In this document: piece after piece, positions 8,238 through 16,068 of the stretch | Position numbering within the stretch: position 1 is the stretch's first letter | How the letters are laid out: each line of letters starts with the position of its first letter | Assembly: GCA_964344435.1 (NCBI GenBank) | Contig: CAYFNH010000020.1 | Location: forward strand, 1-30,291 | Reading direction: 5' to 3' | Source of the DNA: Thiopontia sp964344435 | GTDB taxonomy: Bacteria > Pseudomonadota > Gammaproteobacteria > GCF-002020875 | DNA length: 30,291 bases | Translations under genes and position numbers: made by a program | Notes under the pieces: generated by a model | Seen by the model: only the letters and a program-made list of their open reading frames with translations | The model's database searches: none | What the model was told of the DNA's origin: nothing

Positions 8238-8744
8238 GTAGATCTGCTGAATGTCTAGACGTGGGCTGGCGTTCTGGTGTAGCTCTTCGATAGAGGCCTG
8301 GTTACGAATGAGTGAGTAGATCGGTGAAGGGGGAAGTTCCCATGCCTCTGCCAGAGTCAGTGGGCTCAACTCGATGGTAGCTACACGGCCAGCAAGGCTC
8401 TCCGCAATCTGGTGAGTCAATATTGGAGAGCTGGAACCTGAGAGTAGAAACCGCCCTGTGTGTTGGCGCTGCTGATCGATAGCGATTCGCAATGCGGGGA
8501 ATAGTGATGGAGTGAGTTGCGCTTCATCAATGATCAACTGCTCAGGGTGAAGCCGGAGAAAAAGATCAGGGTCATCCAGCACCTGTTGTTGGTCGGCCCC
8601 ATTTTCCATATCAAAGCTCTGCCATGAGGGGGCGTATTGTGACAAGAGCGTCGTTTTGCCGCATTGGCGCACTCCGGTCATTACGGTACAGGGGAAAAGT
8701 GTGCGTAACTTTTCCAGGTGAGGTTGTGCGTGGCGCTTCAGCAT
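8238..8744 (-). pseudogene. N-terminal part of a split AAA/DUF4143 ATPase
   Basis: Encodes the P-loop ATPase half of the split gene. Visible features are Walker A GVRQCGKTT near residue 24, Walker B LIIDEAQ near residue 69, the sensor-like LLSGSSSPIL, then LAGRVATIELSPLTLAEAW. After QQIY it runs into the IS right end, whose first bases (TGA on this strand) create a stop at 8235-8237. The continuation is at 7040-7757. Intact members of this family are poorly characterised, and some have been proposed to be toxin-antitoxin-like or DNA-associated; I assign no function. No ribosome-binding site is obvious upstream of 8744. Confidence 0.85.
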
Positions 8745-8909
8745 AATATGTAAATTCTAAGCTGTAGGATTTGAATTTTCAACTTATAAACAGGGTGGAA
8801 GTGGCGAGTACTGCTTGTAATTGTGTGCTCACAGAGCTGAAAATCCCCCTCCTATCCTGTACAGTTCCCCTTTTTACCAAATCCAATTTCCAGACAATAA
8901 GGACATGCC

Positions 8910-9602
8910 ATGAAAGATAACCTGATTGCCCCCTCTATCCTCTCTGCCGATTTTGCCAAGCTGGGCGAGGAGGTCGACAATGTGCTGGCAGCGGGTGCCG
9001 ATATTGTCCACTTTGATGTGATGGACAACCACTATGTGCCCAACCTGACGATTGGGCCGCTTGTCTGCGACGCACTGCGCAACCATGGGGTAACTGCAGA
9101 GATTGATGTCCACATGATGGTGGATCCGGTGGATCGTATCATTCCGGATTTTGCCAAGGCAGGCGCAAGCTACATCACCTTTCACCCCGAGGCTTCCGAC
9201 CATATCGACCGCTCACTGGCACTGATCAAGGAACATGACTGCAAGTCTGGGCTGGTGTTCAACCCGGCCACACCACTCTCCTACCTCGACTATGTGATGG
9301 ACAAGGTAGACATGATTCTGCTGATGTCCGTCAACCCCGGTTTTGGTGGTCAGAGCTTCATCCCGGCGACTATGGACAAGCTGCGTCAGGCCCGCAAGCG
9401 CATTGATGAGAGTGGCTACGATATCCGTCTGGAGATCGATGGTGGGGTCAAGGCCAACAATATTCGTGAGATCCGTGAGGCTGGAGCCGATACCTTTGTG
9501 GCCGGTTCTGCCATCTTTGGTGCCGGACAGGATTCCGATCCCAACCGCTACGACAGCATCATCAAACAGATGCGGGACGAGCTGGCGAAGGCAAATATCT
9601 GA
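8910..9602 (+). CDS. rpe: Ribulose-phosphate 3-epimerase
   Basis: Interconverts ribulose-5-phosphate and xylulose-5-phosphate in the pentose phosphate pathway, and in the Calvin cycle if present. The 230-aa TIM barrel shows APSILSADF (residues 7-15), HFDVMDNHYVPN with metal-binding His and Asp, EIDVHMMV, and the phosphate-binding MSVNPGFGGQSF. The second catalytic Asp is in LEIDGGVK, followed by AGSAIFG. An AAGGA ribosome-binding site sits 7 nt before the ATG. gph follows after 10 bp and then trpE, the order seen in Pseudomonas and many other gammaproteobacteria. Confidence 0.97.
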   Translation: MKDNLIAPSILSADFAKLGEEVDNVLAAGADIVHFDVMDNHYVPNLTIGPLVCDALRNHGVTAEIDVHMMVDPVDRIIPDFAKAGASYITFHPEASDHIDRSLALIKEHDCKSGLVFNPATPLSYLDYVMDKVDMILLMSVNPGFGGQSFIPATMDKLRQARKRIDESGYDIRLEIDGGVKANNIREIREAGADTFVAGSAIFGAGQDSDPNRYDSIIKQMRDELAKANI

Positions 9603-9612
9603 GCTTGAGAGA

Positions 9613-10287
9613 ATGGCACTAAAACTCCCAACAATGGTGCTGATCGATGTCGATGGCACCCTGGTTGACAGTGTTCCCGATCTCGCCTGGTGTGTGGATG
9701 AGATGATGAAGCGGATGGATATGCCGCAGCGGGGAGAGGCACGGGTACGCCACTGGGTTGGCAATGGGGTGGAGCGGCTGGTGAGACGTGCACTGACCGA
9801 CTCACTGGATGGGGAGCCGGATGAGCCGCTGTTTGATAAGGCCTTCCCGATTTTTTCCGAGCTCTATGCCGAAAATACCAGCAAGCGCAGTGTGCTCTAC
9901 CCGGGGGTTGTAGAGGGGCTGGTGTGGCTCAAGAGTCAACCGTTGCGCATCGGCTGTGTCACCAACAAGGCGGAGCGCTACACCCTGCCCATTCTTGATG
10001 ATCTGGGAGTTCGTGACCACTTCGAGATTGTGGTCAGTGGTGATACCTTGCCGGTGAAGAAGCCAGACCCCGGTCCACTGCTGCATGTTGCCAACCATTT
10101 TGGCCTCAAGCCCAGTGAGGCGACCATGATCGGTGACTCGATGAGTGATGTGAAGGCGGCACGGGCTGCCGGCTTCTCCATCGTCTGCATGAGTTATGGC
10201 TACAACCATGGCGAGGATATCCGTGACTATAACCCCGATGTGGTGATTGACTCGATGGCCGAGCTCCCCCAACTGTTTGCGGGATAA
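9613..10287 (+). CDS. gph: Phosphoglycolate phosphatase
   Basis: HAD-family phosphatase that removes phosphate from 2-phosphoglycolate, a product of DNA repair and of Rubisco oxygenation. The 224-aa protein begins MALKLPTMVLIDVDGTLVDS, which carries the DxDGT nucleophile motif. It also has the CVTNK motif II, the KKPDPGPL lysine motif and GDSMSDVKAARAAG. The reading frame extends upstream over rpe, but ATG 9613 is chosen because the HAD core begins only about ten residues later and it lies just after the rpe stop. trpE starts 2 bp after its stop, so the three genes are probably one transcript. Confidence 0.95.
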   Translation: MALKLPTMVLIDVDGTLVDSVPDLAWCVDEMMKRMDMPQRGEARVRHWVGNGVERLVRRALTDSLDGEPDEPLFDKAFPIFSELYAENTSKRSVLYPGVVEGLVWLKSQPLRIGCVTNKAERYTLPILDDLGVRDHFEIVVSGDTLPVKKPDPGPLLHVANHFGLKPSEATMIGDSMSDVKAARAAGFSIVCMSYGYNHGEDIRDYNPDVVIDSMAELPQLFAG

Positions 10288-10289
10288 TC

Positions 10290-11765
10290 ATGGAGCCATC
10301 CCACTTCGACGCGTTGGCCGCGCAGGGCCATAACCGCATACCGCTGACGCGAGAGATTCTGGCCGATATGGATACGCCGCTTTCGGCCTATCGCAAGGTG
10401 GCCGAGGGTCGCTACAGCTACCTGTTCGAATCGGTGCAGGGGGGGGAGAAGTGGGGGCGTTACTCCATCATCGGTCTGCCAGCGAGAACAATCTTACGGG
10501 TGCGTGGACATCAGATTGCCGTAGAGCGTGACGGGGTCGAGGTGGAGTCGATTGAGACAGAAGATCCGCTGGACTGGATAGAGGCCTATCGACAGCGTTT
10601 CACGGTGGCAGAGATCCCGGATCTTCCTCGCTTTACCGGAGGGCTGGTAGGCTGCTTTGGTTATGACACCGTGCGCCTGATCGAAGAGAAGCTGACTAAT
10701 ATTCCAGAGGTCGACCCGCTCAATAACCCGGATATCGTATTGATGCTCTCTGAAGAGGTGCTGGTGTTCGATAACCTCAGTGGTAAACTCCATATCGTCA
10801 TCCATGTCGACCCTGCAGAGGAAGCAGCGCTGGCCAAGGGGCAGCAGCGACTGGATCAGATCTCGCATCAGCTCAACCAGCCGGTTCAGCCACTGGCGCA
10901 GTGCAATCCACGCAAGGTTAGCGAGTCGGACTTTGTCTCCGGTTTTACCCAGGATCGATTTGAACAGGCGGTCGAGCGGATCAAGCAGTATATTGTCGAA
11001 GGGGATGTGATGCAGGTGGTGATCTCGCAGCGCCTCTCCATCCCCTTTCAGGCGCCACCTCTCAACCTATACCGTGCACTGCGCACTCTCAATCCGTCTC
11101 CCTACATGTTCTATCTCAATCTGGGGGATTTTCATGTGGTGGGCTCCTCTCCGGAGATTCTTACCCGAGTGGAGGATGGCGAGGTGACCGTGCGCCCGAT
11201 TGCCGGTACCCGTCGTCGGGGTCATACCGAGGCGGAGGATCTGGCGCTGGAGCAGGAGCTGCTGGCCGACCCCAAGGAGCTGGCAGAGCATCTGATGCTG
11301 ATCGATCTGGGGCGCAATGATGTAGGGAGGGTTGCGGTGACCGGAACGGTAGCCCTGACCGAGAAGATGAAGATCGAACGCTACTCCCATGTGATGCACA
11401 TCGTCTCCAATGTAACCGGAACCTTGAAGCCGGGTATGAGCGCGATGGATGCGCTACGGGCAACCTTCCCGGCCGGTACGGTCAGTGGGGCCCCCAAGAT
11501 CCGGGCGATGGAGATCATCGATGAGCTGGAGCCGGTCAAGCGCGGAATCTACGCAGGCTCGGTGGGCTATATCGGCTGGAATGGCAATATGGATACCGCA
11601 ATTGCGATTCGTACTGCGGTGATCAAGAACGGTGAACTTCACATTCAAGCCGGCGCGGGTGTGGTACACGACTCGATTCCAAGATTGGAGTGGAAAGAGA
11701 CCATGAACAAGGGGCGAGCAGTATTCCGGGCGGTAGAGATGGCGGAGGCCGGTCTTGACTGCTGA
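10290..11765 (+). CDS. trpE: Anthranilate synthase component I
   Basis: Converts chorismate to anthranilate using ammonia supplied by TrpG, the first committed step of tryptophan synthesis. The 491-aa size fits TrpE of Pseudomonas type. The N-terminal region holds the tryptophan feedback site; the usual LLES motif reads LFES here (SYLFESVQGGEKW). The chorismate-binding domain contains GTVSGAPKIRAMEI, RRGIYAGSVGYIG-like sequence (here KRGIYAGSVGYIGW) and IQAGAGVVHDS. Unlike in Pseudomonas, the next gene is not trpG but a small unrecognised ORF, so the glutaminase subunit must be encoded elsewhere. It is coupled to gph with a 2-bp gap. Confidence 0.96.
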   Translation: MEPSHFDALAAQGHNRIPLTREILADMDTPLSAYRKVAEGRYSYLFESVQGGEKWGRYSIIGLPARTILRVRGHQIAVERDGVEVESIETEDPLDWIEAYRQRFTVAEIPDLPRFTGGLVGCFGYDTVRLIEEKLTNIPEVDPLNNPDIVLMLSEEVLVFDNLSGKLHIVIHVDPAEEAALAKGQQRLDQISHQLNQPVQPLAQCNPRKVSESDFVSGFTQDRFEQAVERIKQYIVEGDVMQVVISQRLSIPFQAPPLNLYRALRTLNPSPYMFYLNLGDFHVVGSSPEILTRVEDGEVTVRPIAGTRRRGHTEAEDLALEQELLADPKELAEHLMLIDLGRNDVGRVAVTGTVALTEKMKIERYSHVMHIVSNVTGTLKPGMSAMDALRATFPAGTVSGAPKIRAMEIIDELEPVKRGIYAGSVGYIGWNGNMDTAIAIRTAVIKNGELHIQAGAGVVHDSIPRLEWKETMNKGRAVFRAVEMAEAGLDC

Positions 11766-12117
11766 GTCGCCCTTTATCCACTTTCGGGATGGCATGGGCG
11801 GCCGCCTGGTCGAACGGGCCTGGAATGTCGATATCTCGGGGCTTCACTCTTGGGGTGAATTCCGTTCCCATCTGATCACTTTCAATCTGGATAGCGATGG
11901 TGCGCTCTATCAGCGTGCACGAGATGCGGAGGGGTGGCTCAGTTGCGGGGAGCGTGCGGTGATGCTGGCCACGCTGGCGGCGATCGGTTTTGGTGGTTTT
12001 GCCGAGGAGCTCAACGGTGGTTGTGGTCTTGATATTGAACAGGATAGTAGTCAACAACACCGTGAGGCCTTTGCGCTGGCGATGTCGGCCACTGCAGAGC
12101 GCTCCTCGACACGTTAG
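11755..12117 (+). CDS. Hypothetical protein overlapping the trpE 3' end
   Basis: A 120-aa ORF I do not recognise. It starts at TTG 11755, 11 bp inside trpE, with a GGAGG ribosome-binding site 7 nt upstream, which supports this unusual start. An internal ATG at 11794 is the alternative. The product is soluble-looking, with no signal peptide or membrane segment. Notable stretches are FIHFRDGMGGRLVERAWNVDI near the N-terminus, a central SCGERAVMLATLAAIGFGGFAEEL, and a polar tail with HREAFALAMSATAE. It contains two cysteines (SCGE and GGCG). It occupies the position where trpG might be expected but has no glutamine amidotransferase motif. Function is unknown. Confidence 0.6.
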   Translation: MTAESPFIHFRDGMGGRLVERAWNVDISGLHSWGEFRSHLITFNLDSDGALYQRARDAEGWLSCGERAVMLATLAAIGFGGFAEELNGGCGLDIEQDSSQQHREAFALAMSATAERSSTR

Positions 12118-12170
12118 CATTTTCCGCTTTCATGAGCAGCGGAAGCGGTAAGCGGTATCCAGCTTAATGG

Positions 12171-12752
12171 TTACGGCACATTCAGCAACAGAGCAGCAAT
12201 ATCCTTGAGCGGTGCGATCAGGATGAACTCCGCCATCTTCAATGCCAGCATGGCGATGATCGGTGAGAAGTCGACCCCGCCAGTGGGGGGTATCAGGCGT
12301 TGGATTGGGCGCATCAGTGGGGCAGTCAGCTCTTCCAGCAGGGAGACGCCGGGGTGGTAGCTCTGCTGTTGAAACCAGCTCAGGATAGCCAGGATCAGAA
12401 TGGCCCAGAACAGGATACTGGTGACCAGGGAGAGGATCTCGGTTGCCGAGAGGATGGCGAGTCCCAATGGGTTGGTGTCGAGGCCCCGAATCCCGGCGAC
12501 GATAAACAGGTGGGTATACTGCAGTAGAAACAGAGTCAGCAGAGAGGCACCATCGATGGTGCGGCTGGAGGGAACCAGACCGCGCAACGGGCGCAGTACC
12601 GGATCGGTGAAACGGGTGATCATCTGTGAGATCGGGTTGTAGTAGTCGACCCGCATCAGCTGAAACAGAAAGCGCAGCAGAGCCATCAGAATCATCAGAC
12701 TGAAGACCATCTGTAACAGAAACAGACCGGCATTGGAGGTGTGTGACATCAA
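12171..12752 (-). CDS. YggT-family membrane protein
   Basis: A 193-aa integral membrane protein with two YGGT repeats, each a pair of hydrophobic segments. The first carries YYNPISQMITRFTDPVLRPLRGL and the second YHPGVSLLEELTAPLMRPIQRLIP, the conserved pattern ending in Pro-Leu-Arg. The family is linked by context to proC/yggS, cell-division proteins or osmotic tolerance, but its molecular role is not settled. The start overlaps the proC stop by ATGA, so the pair is translationally coupled. yggS, usually upstream of proC, is not present here. Confidence 0.88.
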   Translation of the reverse strand: MMSHTSNAGLFLLQMVFSLMILMALLRFLFQLMRVDYYNPISQMITRFTDPVLRPLRGLVPSSRTIDGASLLTLFLLQYTHLFIVAGIRGLDTNPLGLAILSATEILSLVTSILFWAILILAILSWFQQQSYHPGVSLLEELTAPLMRPIQRLIPPTGGVDFSPIIAMLALKMAEFILIAPLKDIAALLLNVP

Positions 12753-13588
12753 CTGGCGCCTCCCAGTTCGTCGGCCAGTTCAATGGCCCGATCTCTGGCG
12801 GCATGCATCGCCTGGGCAACCGTCTGCTCCAGGTTGTGCTGTTGGAACGAGCGGATGGCGGCCTCGGTAGTACCGTTTGGTGAGGTCACCTTTTTTCTCA
12901 ATTCGGCACTGCTCTCCGGCCGTTCCAGCGCCATCTTGGCGGCACCAAATGCGGTCTGGAGTGTCAGCATGCGGGCACTTTCGCGGTTCAGTCCCAGCTG
13001 CTCGCCGGCGGCCTCCATCGCCTCCATAAAGAGGAAAAAATAGGCCGGGCCACTGCCGGAGAGGGCGGTAACCGCATCCAGCTGTTGCTCTTCATCCAGC
13101 CAGACGGTGGCACCCACCGAGCGCAGGATCGACTCCGCCAGACTTTTCTGATCAACGCTGGTGCGTGAGTTGGCATATAGGCCGGTGGCTCCACTCTGTA
13201 GCAAGGATGGGGTATTGGGCATGGTGCGGACGATAGCGGGTTTTCCTCCCAGCCAACGCTCGATGTCTGTAGTGCGGATACCGGCGGCGATAGAGATGAT
13301 CAAGGGAGGGTTGTAGGCATGCTTCAGCGTAGCCCCGATTTCACGGGCAACATCGGCCAGAACCTGCGGTTTTACCGCCAGTACAATGGCATCTGCCCCA
13401 TCCGCAGCAGCACCATTGTCGGCCGGAAATGGGGTGATGCCAAATTGCTGCTGCATCTGTTCGAGGGCATCCTGATCAGGATCGGAAACACGGATGTTGG
13501 CGGCAGGACAGCTGCCGGCGACCAGTCCGCCAATCAGGCTGTAGGCCATGTTGCCGCCACCAATGAATGCGATAGTACTGTTTTTCAT
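12749..13588 (-). CDS. proC: Pyrroline-5-carboxylate reductase
   Basis: Reduces 1-pyrroline-5-carboxylate to proline with NAD(P)H in the cytoplasm. The 279-aa protein has the Rossmann fold glycine motif IGGGNMAYSLIGGL at residues 9-22, VLAVKPQVL, and RTMPNTPSLLQSGATGLYAN. The C-terminal dimer domain carries the catalytic-site signature LSGSGPAYFFLFMEAM and SPNGTTEAAI. Length agrees with the family (about 270). It is the first gene of a two-gene unit with yggT and is divergent from the A-type Fe-S carrier across a 154-bp regulatory gap. Confidence 0.96.
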   Translation of the reverse strand: MKNSTIAFIGGGNMAYSLIGGLVAGSCPAANIRVSDPDQDALEQMQQQFGITPFPADNGAAADGADAIVLAVKPQVLADVAREIGATLKHAYNPPLIISIAAGIRTTDIERWLGGKPAIVRTMPNTPSLLQSGATGLYANSRTSVDQKSLAESILRSVGATVWLDEEQQLDAVTALSGSGPAYFFLFMEAMEAAGEQLGLNRESARMLTLQTAFGAAKMALERPESSAELRKKVTSPNGTTEAAIRSFQQHNLEQTVAQAMHAARDRAIELADELGGAS

Positions 13589-13645
13589 GGGTTCATTTTA
13601 TCTCCACTGGGTGCTGCAAGACCAGCCCCGATGTTTCTGGATTAA

Positions 13646-13666
13646 TTCCTACTAAATTTGTCGGAA
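13646..13666. promoter_or_regulatory. Candidate IscR-type operator
   Basis: A 21-bp imperfect palindrome pairs at 8 of 10 positions around 13656. Its core TACTAAATTTGTC fits the IscR type-1 core GACTRWWWYAGTC at all but two bases. Over the 25-bp consensus I count 17 agreements. It sits just upstream of the predicted -35 box of an Fe-S carrier gene, a sensible place for an Fe-S-sensing Rrf2 regulator. The match is by eye; no iscR gene is in the window. Confidence 0.4.
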
Positions 13667-13672
13667 AAAGCA

Positions 13673-13701
13673 TTAGCATTCTCTGTCATGGCTGGTACAA
13701 T
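13673..13701 (+). promoter_or_regulatory. Sigma-70 type promoter of the Fe-S carrier gene
   Basis: TTAGCA at 13673-13678 (-35, 4 of 6 to consensus) and TACAAT at 13696-13701 (-10, 5 of 6) are separated by 17 bp. A TG one base before the -10 makes an extended -10 element. Transcription would start near 13708, leaving a leader of about 35 nt that contains the GAGAGG ribosome-binding site at 13729-13734. Confidence 0.6.
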
Positions 13702-13742
13702 AGCAGTCATGTTCTGAAATAACTGATTGAGAGGTTCTAGTG

Positions 13743-14105
13743 ATGGCGACAGCAGTAACAGATGAGTTCAAGATTTCCAGCGATGCCCAACAGCAGTTGG
13801 CAGCGCTGCTACAGTCCGAAAAAAATGAAGAGATCAAGGGTGTACGGATCTATGTTGCCGGTAGCGGCTGCAGTGGTATCCAGTGGGGGATGACCTTTGC
13901 TGATGCGGTAGAGGATAGTGATGCGGTGATGGAGGCCGATGACCTCAACATCTACGTTGATCCACAGTGCCTGGCCACTCTGGATGGGGTAGAGATCGAT
14001 TATGTGAATGGTCCACAGGGCCCCAGTTTCGTATTCAATAACACCAAGGCCCCAGCTGGTGGTGGCTGTGGTACCTGTGGTTCTTCTGGGGGTGGTTGTT
14101 CATAA
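13743..14105 (+). CDS. A-type iron-sulfur carrier (HesB/IscA/ErpA family) with Cys-rich tail
   Basis: Likely carries or delivers Fe-S clusters to apoproteins in the cytoplasm. The 120-aa protein has the HesB fold with GVRIYVAGSGCSGIQWG (first conserved Cys, C43) and VDPQCLATLDGVEIDYV. The usual C-terminal CGC signature of IscA/ErpA is replaced by a glycine-rich tail with C109, C112 and C119 (GGGCGTCGSSGGGCS); C76 is a further extra Cys. The ATG at 13743 is preferred over the adjacent GTG at 13740 on spacing from GAGAGG. Single-gene transcript: promoter upstream, strong terminator downstream. Closest relatives may be HesB-like proteins rather than true ErpA, so no symbol is given. Confidence 0.85.
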   Translation: MATAVTDEFKISSDAQQQLAALLQSEKNEEIKGVRIYVAGSGCSGIQWGMTFADAVEDSDAVMEADDLNIYVDPQCLATLDGVEIDYVNGPQGPSFVFNNTKAPAGGGCGTCGSSGGGCS

Positions 14106-14126
14106 CTCCCAGTTCGAGAGTAGATC

Positions 14127-14156
14127 AAAAAAGCCGGGCATTTGCCCGGCTTTTTT
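14127..14156 (+). terminator. Rho-independent terminator after the Fe-S carrier gene
   Basis: GCCGGGC (14133-14139), loop ATTT, GCCCGGC (14144-14150), preceded by six A and followed by six T. The symmetrical A/T tracts mean it could also act on minus-strand transcripts such as the hemJ operon, which ends at 14268. Confidence 0.92.
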
Positions 14157-14171
14157 GTTGGCCCAATGGTT

Positions 14172-14254
14172 TCAAAAGTAATGCCACGCCCGCTCTGTGA
14201 CGCGCTCAAGCACATCCCTGTGACGGTCACAGACCGGGCATATCATTACCTTCG
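14172..14254. repeat. Small inverted-repeat element, short form (family 1)
   Basis: About 83 bp with imperfect terminal inverted repeats. The left end, AAAAGTAATG then GCCCGCTCTGTGAC, mirrors the right end GTCACAGACCGGGC then CATTACCTT. The inner sequence CTCAAGCACATCC is shared with the longer element at 18769-18885, read in the opposite orientation there. It fills most of the gap between the terminator and the hemJ stop. No coding potential. Confidence 0.65.
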
Positions 14255-14267
14255 AGAGCATTCATGC

Positions 14268-14768
14268 TTACAGCGGCTTTGCCACCACCAAGTAGACGAT
14301 GGCAATGAGTAACAGGGTAGGGATCTCATTGAAGAAGCGGTAGAAGGTATGGGGATGATCATTCCTGCCCTGTTTGAACTGCAGCAGATATCTCCAGCAG
14401 AAGTAGTGAAAAATCAGTAGCAGCACAACCAGTGTCAGCTTGATATGAAGCCACACCGGTACCTGCCACTGCCACAGATCGAGTATCCACAGGCCGGCCA
14501 GCACGGTGATGAGTGCGGCCGGGGTCATGATGTAGTGAAACAGCTTGTGCTCCATCACCTTGAAGGTCTCATCGGTAGCGGCATCTTCGTTGGCGGCGTG
14601 GTAGACGAACAGGCGTGGCAGGTAGAAGAGACCGGCAAACCAGGAGATCAGCGCCAGCAGGTGGATGGTCTTGGCAGTGGTGTAGCTGGTGCTGAACTGC
14701 TGGTAGAAGAGGCCGAGAATGGCAAGCAGTAGCAGTGGTTGGAGGATTCGGAGGAGTTTCTGCTTCAT
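14268..14768 (-). CDS. hemJ: HemJ-type protoporphyrinogen IX oxidase / CopD-like membrane protein
   Basis: Predicted inner-membrane enzyme oxidising protoporphyrinogen IX to protoporphyrin IX, the penultimate step of haem synthesis. The 166-aa protein has about four to five transmembrane segments. It carries family motifs KTIHLLALISWFAGLFYLPRLFVYH near residue 33 (conserved His and Arg), KLFHYIMTPAA, WLHIKL and FFNEIPTLLLI near the C-terminus. It begins with a hydrophobic segment before the usual HemJ start, so it is slightly longer than typical. Its ATG overlaps the clcA stop by 4 bp. If hemG and hemY are absent from the genome, this would be the only enzyme for the step. Confidence 0.82.
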   Translation of the reverse strand: MKQKLLRILQPLLLLAILGLFYQQFSTSYTTAKTIHLLALISWFAGLFYLPRLFVYHAANEDAATDETFKVMEHKLFHYIMTPAALITVLAGLWILDLWQWQVPVWLHIKLTLVVLLLIFHYFCWRYLLQFKQGRNDHPHTFYRFFNEIPTLLLIAIVYLVVAKPL

Positions 14769-16060
14769 GGGGTTCTTTCCCGGTTGACAAACCCTTCGGC
14801 CAGTGCCCGGTAGATCGGTTTGGGGCAGAAGAGTCTTGAGGTGCCATAGGCGATGAAGGCGGTTGCCATCAGTGGCAGCAGCATCTGCTGATTACTGGTC
14901 ATCTCCATCACAATGACAAAGGCGGTGATGGGCGTTTGTACTACGCCGGAGAAGTAGCCGACCATCCCCAACAGGATGGTTGCGGAGAGCAGCTCCGGTG
15001 GAAACCACTGGGCAAAACCGGCACCCAGTCCGGCACCAGCCGCCAGTGAGGGGGCGAAGATCCCTCCGGGAATGCCGCTGAGGAAAGAGGAGAGGGTTGC
15101 CACCATTTTCAGCAGTGGATAGAGTAGCCCCCCCTCGATCTCGCCATCAATCAGCGCCTGAGCCTCCTGGTAGCCGGTTCCATACACACTGTTGCCGGAT
15201 AGAATGCCAACACTTGCCAGCGCCAGCCCGCAAAGTGCAGGAATGGCAATTGGGTGTTGTTGCAGCAGGGGGGCAATTCGGCGGGTGCCCTGAATCAGTC
15301 CACTGGCAAAAAGTCCGCCTATCGCTCCGCCAAAGACCCCCGTCAAGAGGATGATGCCGAAACCATCCAGATCGAGTGGTAGCTGGGCCTCGCTTCTTCC
15401 AAAATAGCTGTACTCCCCCAGCATGGTGATGGCGACGATGCCAGCCAGCAGTACGGCGGTCAACACGGTGCCACTGGTACGCTCCTCGAAAGAGCGGCTT
15501 AGCTCTTCGATGGCAAATACAATCCCGGCCAGTGGAGTGTTGAAGGCGGCGGCAACCCCAGCCGCACCACCGGCCAGGATCAGACCCCGCTCCATATCGT
15601 GTCGTGCAAAGTGGGCATGACGGCTCATGGAGAAGAGAATCGAGGCTCCAATGTGTACCGTTGGCCCCTCCCGTCCAATCGATGCACCACACAGCAGTCC
15701 CAGCAAAGACATCAGGATTTTACCTGCAGCAATGCGCAGAGAGAGTAGCTTCTGCCGTGCCTCATGGGTGCTCAACTCAATGGCGGCGATGGTTTGCGGA
15801 ATACCGCTACCCTGTGCATTGGGGAAGTAGCGGCGAGTCAACAGGGAGATGGTAACCAATCCGGCCGGGGTCAGCAGTAGCGGGAGGTAGGGAGAGAACG
15901 CGATAAGCTGGCGGAACAGATGTTCTGCCTCCTCCGCCAGGATCGCAAACAGAGCGGCTGTACCCCCGATCAGCAGGGCGCCACTCCAGAACACCAGACG
16001 GCGTTGCCAGAGCCGTTTCGAGGTGAGACTGGCGCGGGTTTGTCGCAGACGTTTGCGCAT
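14765..16060 (-). CDS. clcA: CLC-family chloride/proton antiporter
   Basis: Polytopic inner-membrane protein of 431 aa that exchanges chloride for protons, useful in acid or ionic stress. The chloride-selectivity motifs are present: GSGIPQ (84-89), GREGPTVHIG with gating glutamate E131, and GGIFAPSLAAGAGLG in the second half. An internal glutamate pair (FAIEEL, E185-E186) matches the proton-path glutamate of E. coli ClcA, which argues for an antiporter rather than a passive channel. No C-terminal CBS domains. The gene starts 8 bp after the HAD-phosphatase stop and overlaps hemJ, so the three are probably co-transcribed. Confidence 0.9.
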   Translation of the reverse strand: MRKRLRQTRASLTSKRLWQRRLVFWSGALLIGGTAALFAILAEEAEHLFRQLIAFSPYLPLLLTPAGLVTISLLTRRYFPNAQGSGIPQTIAAIELSTHEARQKLLSLRIAAGKILMSLLGLLCGASIGREGPTVHIGASILFSMSRHAHFARHDMERGLILAGGAAGVAAAFNTPLAGIVFAIEELSRSFEERTSGTVLTAVLLAGIVAITMLGEYSYFGRSEAQLPLDLDGFGIILLTGVFGGAIGGLFASGLIQGTRRIAPLLQQHPIAIPALCGLALASVGILSGNSVYGTGYQEAQALIDGEIEGGLLYPLLKMVATLSSFLSGIPGGIFAPSLAAGAGLGAGFAQWFPPELLSATILLGMVGYFSGVVQTPITAFVIVMEMTSNQQMLLPLMATAFIAYGTSRLFCPKPIYRALAEGFVNRERTP

Positions 16061-16068
16061 TGTCTGGA

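Noticed and set aside
9343..9612. Upstream extension of the gph reading frame over rpe
   Set aside because: These 90 codons lie in the wrong frame of rpe and lack HAD similarity; the phosphatase begins at 9613.
12122..12144. TTCCGCT / AGCGGAA hairpin between the 120-aa ORF and yggT
   Set aside because: The loop is 9 nt and there is no T-run on either strand, so I do not call it a terminator.
12130..12819. A 229-codon minus-strand frame over yggT and the proC end
   Set aside because: It overlaps two clear genes in another frame and has low-complexity Pro/Arg/His content.
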